A stretch of 22,251 bases of DNA, taken from NCBI GenBank assembly GCA_002497765.1, contig DAET01000034.1:1-22251 (forward strand). The letters are read 5' to 3'. The DNA comes from Euryarchaeota archaeon UBA486. Its GTDB lineage: Archaea > Thermoplasmatota > Poseidoniia > Poseidoniales > Poseidoniaceae. Positions 6,076 through 13,947 of this stretch are shown here, in pieces. Position 1 is the stretch's first letter; every line of letters begins with the position of its first letter. Both the position numbers and the translations under genes were made by a program. The notes under the pieces were generated by a model, which worked only from the letters and a program-made list of their open reading frames with translations, was not told the origin of the DNA and made no database searches.

Positions 6076-7864
6076 TCCAATCCCGCCAGCGCTCGTTCCC
6101 CTTTCCTTTGAGGGAAACACCGTGCTGTGGTGAGGCTGGGAGGGTCAGGCTCACCGTGCTCAAAATGCCTTCATGGACCACGTCAATGGTGAGCTCATCA
6201 GCGGTTCGACCGGCGATGAGTTTCTTGAGGTGAGAAACGGACTTGATGCGCACGCCGTCAATCGCAAGCAGTTCGTCCCCGACCTGAGTCAGTTCTCGAA
6301 GGGGCGAGCCAGCGTGGTACGTGGTGATCACGACCCGGCCGGCAGCCTCTTTGAGGCCGACACCCAACCATCCCTTCCCTTCCTTGTCGGAGGCGTGGGG
6401 CACCAATTTCAATCTGAACGCCGACAGGGCGCGCTGGAGGTTGGGATGGTTTCGATGCTTGACCAAACGGTCGAGGTAGGGGCCCATGGCTTCCCCGCCC
6501 GGGCATGTTTTGAGCGTCGTTCGGATGTCCTTGTACTCAACGCCCAGCTCTTCGGATTCAGGCGAATCAATGGCGTACAGACGAACGAGTTCTGCCATGA
6601 GGTCGCAAGCACCGAAGGTGTGGTTGTTTCGCCGTCGCAACTCAACGTCCAAGCAGAGCAGCGCCAGTTCACCTTCGAGGTAGTAGGAAATTTGGTTCTC
6701 TCTCGTGTATGGGCCGCTTCTATAGAGGTGTATCCATGCATCATGGCTCGACTCTGCAAGGGATTCTCGAAGCATGCCGTTGTTGGCGGTGTGCCGCTTC
6801 ATTTTTCGCTCAAAGTCCAATCGCCAGTCCTCCTCACTCCACGCTCCCGAGCGAACACACATCATGTCGCCCAGCCAGGACGTGGCGCCTTCAAACCACC
6901 AGAGGAGATCGGTGTGGGTCTCCGACTGCAAGTCGTAGTCGAGGAAGGATTTGGGTCGAAGGCGTTTGACGTTCCACTGATGGAGGTACTCATGAGAAAA
7001 CAAACTTACGAGGTCCCTGTATTCGTCAGCGTGGTCCGGAAACAAGCACGAACGTGGCATCATCGAGGTTTGGGAATTCATGTGTTCCAGTCCACCTCTG
7101 CCGGTGTCGGTCAGGTGGAGTACCGTGGTGTAATCGGGCCAATCGGGCACACCGAACAGGGCGTAATGTTCCTTTGCAATGCGTTCCATGTCGTCGATGA
7201 AGGCTTGGAGGCGGGTGCTGTCGGGCTGGTGCCCACCGCTGTCCCACCATTTCAGATGATGGGGGCGTCCGGAAATGTTCTGGGTGATGGTGGGGTTCGG
7301 GTTGACTTCGATGATGCTGTCCAGCACGAGGTCCCTGCCCTCGGTCGAGAAGTGCCACTGCTTGCTGGCATCGTCCAGGTCTTCGCTTGAATCGAGGTTG
7401 AGTTGCGTCGCCGGGGTCCACGTCAATGGTGCCGTGATGTCAACGCCGTGCATCAATTCCAAACGCTTGTTGTCAATGCCGCGTTCGGGCCAAAACCAGG
7501 TGAAGGGTGGCATCAGGTGCAAATGGGTTGTGTCGAGGTGATTGGACCGAACACTCAGTTCCTTGGCAAGCAGCGTGTAGTCGATGCGGACCGTCTTGGA
7601 ACTTTTTCGGAGGCGAACCGAGATGCCGTCCACCCCCACACGCTTCCACGTCAATTCCGTGCCGGCGTCGTCGGTGGCAGAAAAATCAAACATGTGCTGA
7701 ATCGGTTCTCTGAGGAAGTAGGAGCCCGGGACCCAACGAGGGAACCTCAGGACCAGTTGCAGTGAGGTGAAGGGGCCCTCAATGGTCAGTCCTGCACCGA
7801 GGTGATGTTGACGGCCGTTGGTCGCATCGGCGTGAAAGCGGATACCGGAGGATGGCAGGCTCAT
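6053..7864 (-). CDS. M61-family glycyl aminopeptidase with PDZ domain
   Basis: Zinc metallopeptidase of family M61 (glycyl aminopeptidase type), 603 residues, about the family length. Seen: an N-terminal beta domain with FPRWVPGSYFLRE (41-53), GGLEHMNS (257-264), the zinc site HEYLHQWNVKRLRP (His291, Glu292, His295) and the third ligand in WWFEGATSW (Glu325), then a helical region. A PDZ domain follows at about 494-575 (GWLGVGL, GSPLRELTQVGDELLAIDGV). No signal peptide is visible, so it probably acts in the cytoplasm on peptides. Its ATG overlaps the HEAT-repeat gene stop as ATGA, implying translational coupling. Its stop lies inside the end of the convergent ParB-like gene. Confidence 0.93.
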   Translation of the reverse strand: MSLPSSGIRFHADATNGRQHHLGAGLTIEGPFTSLQLVLRFPRWVPGSYFLREPIQHMFDFSATDDAGTELTWKRVGVDGISVRLRKSSKTVRIDYTLLAKELSVRSNHLDTTHLHLMPPFTWFWPERGIDNKRLELMHGVDITAPLTWTPATQLNLDSSEDLDDASKQWHFSTEGRDLVLDSIIEVNPNPTITQNISGRPHHLKWWDSGGHQPDSTRLQAFIDDMERIAKEHYALFGVPDWPDYTTVLHLTDTGRGGLEHMNSQTSMMPRSCLFPDHADEYRDLVSLFSHEYLHQWNVKRLRPKSFLDYDLQSETHTDLLWWFEGATSWLGDMMCVRSGAWSEEDWRLDFERKMKRHTANNGMLRESLAESSHDAWIHLYRSGPYTRENQISYYLEGELALLCLDVELRRRNNHTFGACDLMAELVRLYAIDSPESEELGVEYKDIRTTLKTCPGGEAMGPYLDRLVKHRNHPNLQRALSAFRLKLVPHASDKEGKGWLGVGLKEAAGRVVITTYHAGSPLRELTQVGDELLAIDGVRIKSVSHLKKLIAGRTADELTIDVVHEGILSTVSLTLPASPQHGVSLKGKGNERWRDWIKTRQAP

Positions 7865-8853
7865 GCTCCAAGTTCAGTTGCGGCGGTTGATAGGTTCTCG
7901 CACGCTACCTTGAGAAGTTCATCTTTGGTGGTCTCGGCGAGTTCGTTGACCCGTTCGATAACGCTCGGTTCGTTGGCTCGACCGATGAGCCGTTCGAGGA
8001 GTTTGCACCGCTCAATGACATGGAGACGTTCATCGTTGATGAGTTCCCAACGAAGGTCGTCCTCTGATGCATCCTGTCGGATCACCCATCGTGCCACAGG
8101 TTCGAGCAAACCACCGTCGAGAAGATGCTGAATCAACGGTTCGGAACGATCCGAGACGGTCGCACGGAGGTGGTCGCCGAGGGCCTTCATGTCCTTTGGT
8201 TTGATGTGTCTTGTGAGTTGCTTGAGCTGCGATGCCTCGTGTTCAGCCGCCCATACCAGGATGTCCACGGTGTGGTGCCCGGCTTCCAAGAACGGAACCA
8301 AATCGTCCATTTTCACGTCCACGCTTCGCTTGAGGGCGGTCTTCAAAGCCGCCACTCGCACGCCCTCGTGAGGGTCGCTCAGCCCGGCACGCAAGGTCGG
8401 TTCGGCCAGCGCTGGGTGGCCCATGCCGGTGGCACGAATCGAATCGCTGTTGTGGTGTGCAAGGCGCTCTGCAACATCGGTGTCCCCCACAAGGAGCAAA
8501 GCCCTGGCCGCTTTCCGCTGCACGACGTTGTCTTCATCGTCCAGGGCAACCAGCGCCAGCGAAACGCCTTGTTGGCCAAGAGGAGCGAGAAGGTTGGCGC
8601 CAGCCCTGCGAACGTCCAAATTGCGGTGATTGAGAAGGGTCTCAATCGCTTCACTACCAGACATCAACCCCCATGTTCGGTAGGCGTCCAGTGCTTTTGA
8701 GACGAACCAAGTGTCCTCGTCATCAAGCAGTGGCTTGAACGCTTGCAGCACGGAGGGGTCGTCATGCTCAAACAGCGTCCGAACCGCCCGGCGCCGGGTG
8801 CGAATGTCTCGGTGCTTTAACCGAGCCATGGCTTTCCCGATGTCGTTCGCCAT
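7861..8853 (-). CDS. HEAT-repeat protein
   Basis: 330-residue protein made mainly of tandem alpha-helical HEAT-like units of about 30 residues. Examples are IRTRRRAVRTLFEHDDPSVLQAFKPLL-type helices, NLDVRRAGANLLAPLG, NVVQRKAARALLLVGD and HEGVRVAALKTAL, each with the D/N-x-x-V-R-x-x-A consensus. The C-terminal third is helical but less regular. Such solenoids are usually protein-binding scaffolds; phycobilin-lyase-type activity would need context not seen here. Start ATG 8853 is chosen because the only longer start is a TTG at 8919 inside the upstream gene, and GGGAG lies upstream of 8853. It is coupled to the M61 peptidase by a 4-bp ATGA overlap, so it could act with that enzyme (inference). 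Confidence 0.82.
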   Translation of the reverse strand: MANDIGKAMARLKHRDIRTRRRAVRTLFEHDDPSVLQAFKPLLDDEDTWFVSKALDAYRTWGLMSGSEAIETLLNHRNLDVRRAGANLLAPLGQQGVSLALVALDDEDNVVQRKAARALLLVGDTDVAERLAHHNSDSIRATGMGHPALAEPTLRAGLSDPHEGVRVAALKTALKRSVDVKMDDLVPFLEAGHHTVDILVWAAEHEASQLKQLTRHIKPKDMKALGDHLRATVSDRSEPLIQHLLDGGLLEPVARWVIRQDASEDDLRWELINDERLHVIERCKLLERLIGRANEPSVIERVNELAETTKDELLKVACENLSTAATELGA

Positions 8854-8896
8854 GCTTGCGGGAGACGCCGCTCCCTCATAGCCTGTTGCGTTGTCT

Positions 8897-9529
8897 TCAG
8901 CGCATTTCAAGCCAGGCAAAGAACAGGATGATGGGGAGGAGGTAGAACAAGCGGCGATGCATGCGGTGCGTGGCTTCCATGTGTTCGATGACCGAAGGAG
9001 GAAGCACTTCCACGGACGAGGAGGTTCGTCGGCGCCGGTTCAGCATGACGTGTTCTTCGATGTACGCCAGCACCGTGCCACGCAGTTCGGGATCTCTGCT
9101 TCGGGCTTCACCTCGTCCGACGATGTAGCGAATGGGGTGCTGCTCAGCCAATTCAAGGGTTGAAGCCACGATGGTCAGGGGTTGAGTTGAGTTGTGCAGG
9201 TCGATGCGAACCGTTCGACCGTCGCTCCGAACATGGCTGAGCACGCGCCACTTCCCTTGACCTTCGTTGAAGGGTTGGAGCCGAGTTCGGATCTCATCGA
9301 TGGGGTCCACGTTGGAGACGTTGGGTGCCCTTCGGAAGCCCAAGAACGGCCCGAAAAGAAGTGCACAGGCCACCGGCGTGATGCACATGAGTTGAACGAG
9401 CCTCACCAAGGCATCAGGGTCGGTCAACGCCGAAACAACGGCGAGCGAGAAACCAAGGAAGAGGCCGATGAAGCCACCCGCTTGGACGCCGGTGACCAGG
9501 CCAATTCGGGGGCGCTCGGTCTCGGCCAT
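8897..9529 (-). CDS. Predicted membrane protein, three transmembrane segments
   Basis: 210-residue protein not assigned to a family. Hydrophobic segments lie at about residues 10-35 and 42-65 and at the extreme C-terminus (193-208, LFYLLPIILFFAWLEM). Between them is a soluble region of about 125 residues, with WRVLSHVRSDGRTVRIDLHNS and a basic stretch (NRRRR, 164-168). ATG 9529 is preferred over a TTG at 9580 because it sits immediately before the first hydrophobic segment; no clear ribosome binding site precedes it. It is the first gene of the minus-strand group with the HEAT-repeat and M61 genes (43-bp gap to the next start). Confidence 0.72.
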   Translation of the reverse strand: MAETERPRIGLVTGVQAGGFIGLFLGFSLAVVSALTDPDALVRLVQLMCITPVACALLFGPFLGFRRAPNVSNVDPIDEIRTRLQPFNEGQGKWRVLSHVRSDGRTVRIDLHNSTQPLTIVASTLELAEQHPIRYIVGRGEARSRDPELRGTVLAYIEEHVMLNRRRRTSSSVEVLPPSVIEHMEATHRMHRRLFYLLPIILFFAWLEMR

Positions 9530-9609
9530 GGTGATGGATGAGGCGTGGGGCCATTGAAGGCTTGGTTGATGAAGAAACAATGAAGTGATTCTGCGGGCCT
9601 TAGGACTGC

Positions 9610-10371
9610 ATGGAGCGCAACGGTTTGCCCGACCGGATGCGGGAAGCCAAGATTGGACGGTGGGTCTTGGGCGTTTGTGGGTTCCTCCTCGTGTCGTTTT
9701 TCCTCGCTCCCATGACCCTTGAGGAGGGCTCGGTTGGTCCGCTCCAGGGTCGCGCCAACGCCATCGATTACTACAGCGAAGACGGCTTCGGATCGCACGG
9801 CAACCAAGCCACCTCCGAGGGAGGTGCTGACGGCCAATGTTGTCCTGCGTTTGCGTGGTCAGAGGTCAACTTCTACGCCGCCATCATCTACGGTTTTGGC
9901 GATGTAAATTGCCATCAAAAATCAGAGCGTTCGTGGGAAGTAAACAACAACCAACTTCCTGTCTGCACCCGTGATGTTGGCATCTTTGCTGGCCTCTTCA
10001 TCGGCGGCGTTGTGTTTTCTCGTCGCGGTTGGAATCGGTGGACGGTTCGTGATACCTGCCTCTCTCTGCTGCCTGAATCCATGCTTCACGGCGTGTATGC
10101 AAAAAATCAGCGCACGATGTTGTGGTTGGCATGCGGCATGTTGCTTTGCGTTCCGCTGATCGCTGACGGTTTCCTTCAACTCCTCACGTCGTACGAATCA
10201 ACCAACTTCAAGCGAGTGTTGACCGGCGTTCCCTTCGGCTTCGGACTTGGAATCTTGTTGTGCTCGATGTTTGCCGCTCGGGCCGAGGCGTTCTTCGGTG
10301 CGGGGCAGGTGCTTTTGCCCGGCGAGGCGCGATTCACCCTTGCAAGCAACGGACGTCAGGAATCCGAGTGA
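9610..10371 (+). CDS. DUF2085-family integral membrane protein
   Basis: 253-residue membrane protein of unknown function. Family features: CHQKSERSW (Cys101-His-Gln) followed by LPVCTRDVGIFAGLFIG (117-132), and near the end LIADGFLQLLTSYESTNFKR..TGVPFGFGLG (183-214), matching the DG..Q and ESTN..R..TG signatures of DUF2085. Hydrophobic segments lie at about 17-35, 122-137, 170-188 and 203-222. Typical members have a C-x-R-C pair in the second motif; here it reads CTRD, so the second cysteine is Asp. An extra loop (about 36-97) with GQCCPAFAW precedes the conserved part. Adjacent cysteines there might compensate (inference). The gene end overlaps the convergent tmk gene by 16 bp. Confidence 0.82.
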   Translation: MERNGLPDRMREAKIGRWVLGVCGFLLVSFFLAPMTLEEGSVGPLQGRANAIDYYSEDGFGSHGNQATSEGGADGQCCPAFAWSEVNFYAAIIYGFGDVNCHQKSERSWEVNNNQLPVCTRDVGIFAGLFIGGVVFSRRGWNRWTVRDTCLSLLPESMLHGVYAKNQRTMLWLACGMLLCVPLIADGFLQLLTSYESTNFKRVLTGVPFGFGLGILLCSMFAARAEAFFGAGQVLLPGEARFTLASNGRQESE

Positions 10372-11723
10372 TTCGGCGGTTGCATCGACCACCAGACGGT
10401 CAATTCAGCGGCGTCGGTCGGCAGCGGGCAGCCTTCGTGGCCGCTGGTCAGGATTTTGAGGCGTTCATGCACGTCCCGAACGGCCTTTTGCAAACCGGTC
10501 GACAGGGATTTGCCTTCCCCCACTGCAAACACGTCATGCAGGGCTTGGGTCCACTCGGCTTCGGGGTTGGCTCGTCGCCAGGAGGCGAGTTGCGTCCTCA
10601 ACGGCCACATGGCCAAGGTCAGTCGGGCGAATCCGAGTCGTTCTTCTCGAAGTTTGAAGAGTTGAGCGTCGCTGAACGGGGTGTGGTTCTGTTGTTTGTG
10701 AACCCAATGCTCGGCCAAAAGCCACTTGATCAGGCGTTGGGTGTGACGCTGCGTCACCATGCGCACTGGGCCGAGCGCAGCGTGGAGACGGGGGACTTCG
10801 CTTGAACCCACCATCAGCGAGAGCGTGCCCAAGATGGACCAGCAGGAATGGGCGAGGGGTGAAGCTGGTACGTCGTGCTCCTGTGCAGAAACCGTCGGCC
10901 AATTGTCTTCGGCCTCGTTCATCCAATACGCCGGTGATTTTCCACCCAACCAGCCCACGTGAATCGCCGTTCGTTCTTGCGGTGCTCCGGGCAATCTTCG
11001 TTGCTTCTTGACGTCATGGACCAAGGCGTTCAGCAGGGTGCGGTCAACAGCGTCCCGGTCCACGTTCAGTGGGAGCGGTTTTTTGTTGAAGAATCGACGA
11101 AGTTCCCGCCTCAGCTTTGTTTTCAGTTCGTCCAGCCCACCTTCGTTCATGATGGGGCCTACCACGCAACACTGGTTGAAGGGTGGAGGGACTTCGCCAA
11201 GTTCACCGAACAACGCATGAAAGCCTTGGCGAATGGTGGTTTGGATTTCTTGGGTTTCGAAATATTCCTGCTTTTGACTGGTCATGCGGAGCGTTCCCGA
11301 TTTGATTCGTTTCATGGCCTTCTCAGGGTCGCAGTCAATCCAAAACACGAGGTCGGGGATCATGGCGGCAGCGTTCATGCCAGCGACTTTTTCGAGCCCG
11401 AGGTCGCCAACCACGCCCTGGTAGATGAGGGACGAGTGGATGTTCCGGTCGGAGATGACCACGCACCCCTTGGCCAGGTGCGGGCGGATGAAGGTGTGGG
11501 AGTGGTCAAGACGGTCAGCGGCGAACAGACCTGCTTCCTCAAGCGGTGTCTTGTTCCCCAGTTTCACGGACTGCAGGGCCAACTTCCCCAACTCACTGTG
11601 CCGACGAGGCTCGTGGGTCATCACCACATCTGGGAACGGGAACTCGCTGAGGAGTTCGCCGAGAATACGAGCGGCCTCGCCCTTGCCGGACCCGTCGCCA
11701 CCCTCGACTGAGATCAAGTACAT
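10356..11723 (-). CDS. tmk: Thymidylate kinase with long C-terminal extension
   Basis: Phosphorylates dTMP to dTDP with ATP. Residues 1-212 are a recognisable thymidylate kinase: P-loop region EGGDGSGKGEAARIL (7-21), THEPRRHSELG (36-46, for TREPGGT..G), LFAADRLDHSHTFIRPHLAKG (67-87), VVISDRNIHSSLIYQG (88-103) and a basic LID region (about 139-155). Two oddities: the P-loop reads GKGE rather than GKTT/GKST, so the magnesium-coordinating hydroxyl residue is missing; and about 243 residues (213-455), rich in Trp, His and Leu and unknown to me, follow where ordinary enzymes of about 205 residues end. ATG 11723 is chosen over TTG 11729; GTGAGGAT lies just upstream. It is last of three minus-strand genes, 2 nt below the preceding stop. 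Confidence 0.87.
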   Translation of the reverse strand: MYLISVEGGDGSGKGEAARILGELLSEFPFPDVVMTHEPRRHSELGKLALQSVKLGNKTPLEEAGLFAADRLDHSHTFIRPHLAKGCVVISDRNIHSSLIYQGVVGDLGLEKVAGMNAAAMIPDLVFWIDCDPEKAMKRIKSGTLRMTSQKQEYFETQEIQTTIRQGFHALFGELGEVPPPFNQCCVVGPIMNEGGLDELKTKLRRELRRFFNKKPLPLNVDRDAVDRTLLNALVHDVKKQRRLPGAPQERTAIHVGWLGGKSPAYWMNEAEDNWPTVSAQEHDVPASPLAHSCWSILGTLSLMVGSSEVPRLHAALGPVRMVTQRHTQRLIKWLLAEHWVHKQQNHTPFSDAQLFKLREERLGFARLTLAMWPLRTQLASWRRANPEAEWTQALHDVFAVGEGKSLSTGLQKAVRDVHERLKILTSGHEGCPLPTDAAELTVWWSMQPPNHSDS

Positions 11724-11725
11724 GC

Positions 11726-12589
11726 TCAATCCTCACGCTGGTCTTCAAAGTCCATTTTTGCAAACAGGTTCACAATCATTCCAAACAAGATCAGCGTCGG
11801 TCCAACGATGATCAGGCCGCGACTGAACAGGGCGCCTGCCGCCAAGTATTGGCTTCGTCGGTAGTGTTTGCCACGACGAATTTCGACCGCAGATTGGATG
11901 CCAAGCAACGCCGTGCCGATGGTGAGCACGCCGATGGCGGTTGAGAGTCCGACGGCGTTATCGAGGGTCCAGCCCGAAATGGACTGCTGGTCGTTCTCTT
12001 CCCTGACGGGGGTCGCGTTCCCTGATTTCATCGTAACAGGGTCCAAGCCGACGTTGTCGGGGACGAAGGTCCGTTCCACCGTGACATAGCCTTCCTTTGA
12101 GAAGACGATGATATGGACCTCTTGTGCGACATTTTTCATGGAGAAGTAGCCGAAGCCATCGGTCAAAGTGGATTGCAATTCTGCCCGAGATTCGGCTTCA
12201 AGCAGCACCACGGAGACGTTCTCAACGCCGTTTCCGTCCACGTCCTCAAGGGCCGTACCGGAGATGTCGACAGATTCTTGTTCTGCGAAGAGGGATGTGT
12301 TGAGCAGTTCGGTGGGGTTACCTTGGAGAATAAGCGCACCACTGACCATCCCGAGGATGCTGCCAACAAGGATGAGCACAGCCGCCAAGTTTCTCCATCG
12401 GTCCGCATCGAGGTCCATGAGTTCGTACCACTCATCGTCTTCTTGCTGACGGGTTGATTCAGCGGAGGGGAGTTCTTGGGTGCTGACCACCAATTCTTCT
12501 TCGATGATGCCGCCGCTGAGCGCCGCCTCTTTCTTGGCCTTGACACGGGCACGAAGGGCTTCCATCCTTGCTTCGCGCTCGTCGGACAT
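11726..12589 (-). CDS. Membrane protein with carboxypeptidase-regulatory-like beta domain
   Basis: 287-residue protein. The N-terminal 60 residues are charged and coiled-coil-like (EREARMEALRARVKAKKEA). TM1 lies at about 67-88; a beta-sandwich follows at about 106-188, with VDISGTALEDVDGNGVENV, TLTDGFGYFSMKNV and IIVFSKEGYVTVERTF, the pattern of carboxypeptidase regulatory-like (transthyretin-fold) domains. TM2 and TM3 lie at about 211-236 and 248-275. The beta domain would be on one face of the membrane, probably outside, and the charged N-terminus in the cytoplasm. ATG 12589 has a strong GGGAGGGG site 4 nt upstream. Upstream is the M28 cyclase-like gene (65 bp gap) and downstream tmk (2 nt). 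Function unknown; surface binding or assembly is a guess. Confidence 0.8.
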   Translation of the reverse strand: MSDEREARMEALRARVKAKKEAALSGGIIEEELVVSTQELPSAESTRQQEDDEWYELMDLDADRWRNLAAVLILVGSILGMVSGALILQGNPTELLNTSLFAEQESVDISGTALEDVDGNGVENVSVVLLEAESRAELQSTLTDGFGYFSMKNVAQEVHIIVFSKEGYVTVERTFVPDNVGLDPVTMKSGNATPVREENDQQSISGWTLDNAVGLSTAIGVLTIGTALLGIQSAVEIRRGKHYRRSQYLAAGALFSRGLIIVGPTLILFGMIVNLFAKMDFEDQRED

Positions 12590-12654
12590 GCTACCCCTCC
12601 CGTTGCGCCGAGTGCGTGCGCGGATAATACCTCTTTGTTGGTTGACCGCGTGTT

Positions 12655-13860
12655 TCACGAGCGTTTTCCTTTGGCTTCAACCACCACGAGGAGGCCGAGA
12701 ATGCTGACCAGTCCGACGAAGGCCATGACCGCGAGCCCGGTGTTCTGATTGGGGTAGCCTTCAGATTCGTCCTTTTCGGGCAGTTCCACGGAGGGTGTGT
12801 CCTCCTCACCCGTGGTGTCCGTTGCAGGGTTGATGTTGACGAAGGCATCGGTGCGTAATCCGAGTTCGACAAGGCGGCCCACCTTGGCCAGCGATTCAGC
12901 GCTAACCTTGTCGGGTGTGTCCTCCATCGTGTGCCAGTACGAACCGAACGTGTAGGGCTTGGGCACACCGAAGGAGGTGTCCATGAGGTCAATGGCAGGG
13001 ATGCCAAGGTTGTGCGCATGGACGTGATCGTCCAGCACGTACACGGTGGTCTCGTACTGGAGAACATCCAAGCCGGGCTCGCCATTGCAAGAGGTGGTGC
13101 CGTTCACCAACCCCAATGAGGTGCCGAGTTCGACCACCCTCGATTTGAGTGTGGCGTTGCCGGGCGCGATGTCGTGGAGTTGCAAGTCAGCGTCTCCTAC
13201 CATGTCCAGCAACACAAAGGCGTGTGTGGCGTTGATTTCGTCCCTCGTCAGGTTTTCCGCCCATGCCTCTGCGCCCAGCGTGTACTTGGGCTGCTGATCC
13301 TCAGCGTCGTTGAAGAACAGCACCACATCGTACTCCAAGTTCATGTGGGGGATGTGGCGAGCAAGCTCCAACAGCACGGCGACACCACTCGCCGCATCGT
13401 TTGCACCAGGGACCGGGAGGGATTGGTTGCTTTCATTTTCGTCTTGGTCCGCCACGTTGCGAGAATCGTAATGGGCTGAGAGCACGAGTTGGCCGTTGCT
13501 GGTTGTGTTCGAGGGCCAGCGTGCAAAGAGGTTCGTGAGTTCCATGCCGTACCGTTCGTGCGTCTGGTTGCTCACTTCGTAACCCAGCGACGCAAGGTCG
13601 GCGGTGATGGTGGACCGGAATTCGGCAGAGGCGTTTGAACCGGGGATGCGGGGCCCCAATCCGACCTGCCAGGCAATCGATGCGTTGGCGTTTGTTCCAT
13701 TGAATTGCAACTCGTCGATCGTGGAACAGAGCATGGAGGGTTCAAGGTCGTCAAACGAGGCATGCGAAACCGGAGCGGCTGAGGCCAGAACCATGCTTGC
13801 CAGAACAGCCAACACAAGGCCACGCGGTGCGGTTGAAGCACGCACGGCTGCATGATGCAT
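12655..13860 (-). CDS. Secreted M28-family protein, glutaminyl-peptide cyclotransferase-like
   Basis: 401-residue exported, membrane-anchored zinc protein. A signal peptide covers residues 1-34 (hydrophobic GLVLAVLASMVLASAAPVSHA) and a C-terminal TM segment about 375-394. M28/glutaminyl cyclase motifs: SAHYDSR (His130), GANDAASG (Asp155), FFNDAEDQ (Glu187 general base, Asp188 ligand, the DAED form), YTLGAEAWAENL, LLDMVGDADL (Asp219), and DDHVHAHNLGIPAIDL then YWHTMEDTPDKVS (His310). WHTM-x-D and the DH..F/HN.GIP pattern point to glutaminyl cyclase rather than a plain aminopeptidase, though an M28 aminopeptidase remains possible. Several N-x-T/S sites fit an extracellular domain. ATG 13860 fits the TATA spacing and the signal peptide; a start further upstream at 13908 would cross the TATA box. 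Confidence 0.87.
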   Translation of the reverse strand: MHHAAVRASTAPRGLVLAVLASMVLASAAPVSHASFDDLEPSMLCSTIDELQFNGTNANASIAWQVGLGPRIPGSNASAEFRSTITADLASLGYEVSNQTHERYGMELTNLFARWPSNTTSNGQLVLSAHYDSRNVADQDENESNQSLPVPGANDAASGVAVLLELARHIPHMNLEYDVVLFFNDAEDQQPKYTLGAEAWAENLTRDEINATHAFVLLDMVGDADLQLHDIAPGNATLKSRVVELGTSLGLVNGTTSCNGEPGLDVLQYETTVYVLDDHVHAHNLGIPAIDLMDTSFGVPKPYTFGSYWHTMEDTPDKVSAESLAKVGRLVELGLRTDAFVNINPATDTTGEEDTPSVELPEKDESEGYPNQNTGLAVMAFVGLVSILGLLVVVEAKGKRS

Positions 13861-13882
13861 GATGACGCCTCGACCACGGACT

Positions 13883-13890
13883 CTTAAATA
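13883..13890 (-). promoter_or_regulatory. TATA box for the M28/tmk gene group
   Basis: On the minus strand the motif TATTTAAG is preceded by a purine-rich AAAGGAGG (BRE-like). Its centre is about 27 bp upstream of the ATG at 13860, the archaeal TATA-to-start distance, so the transcript is expected to begin at or next to the start codon (leaderless). It lies in an 87-bp divergent gap with the PKD metalloprotease gene; no equally good box was seen for the plus strand. Confidence 0.6.
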
Positions 13891-13947
13891 CCTCCTTTCT
13901 ACTCGCAAAATAGGGAATCCGTAACACGATTCTCGTTGGTGTTTGAC

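Noticed and set aside
6173..7390. Long open frame on the plus strand opposite the M61 peptidase gene
   Set aside because: The minus strand encodes an unmistakable M61 enzyme with its zinc site. The opposite frame is His/Val/Phe-rich with no domain, as expected from antisense of GC-rich third positions.
13292..13320. Apparent loss of the catalytic glutamate in the M28 protein (FFNDAEDQ versus FFDGEEA)
   Set aside because: With a one-residue shift this is the known DAED form of bacterial glutaminyl cyclases, keeping Glu as base and Asp as ligand.
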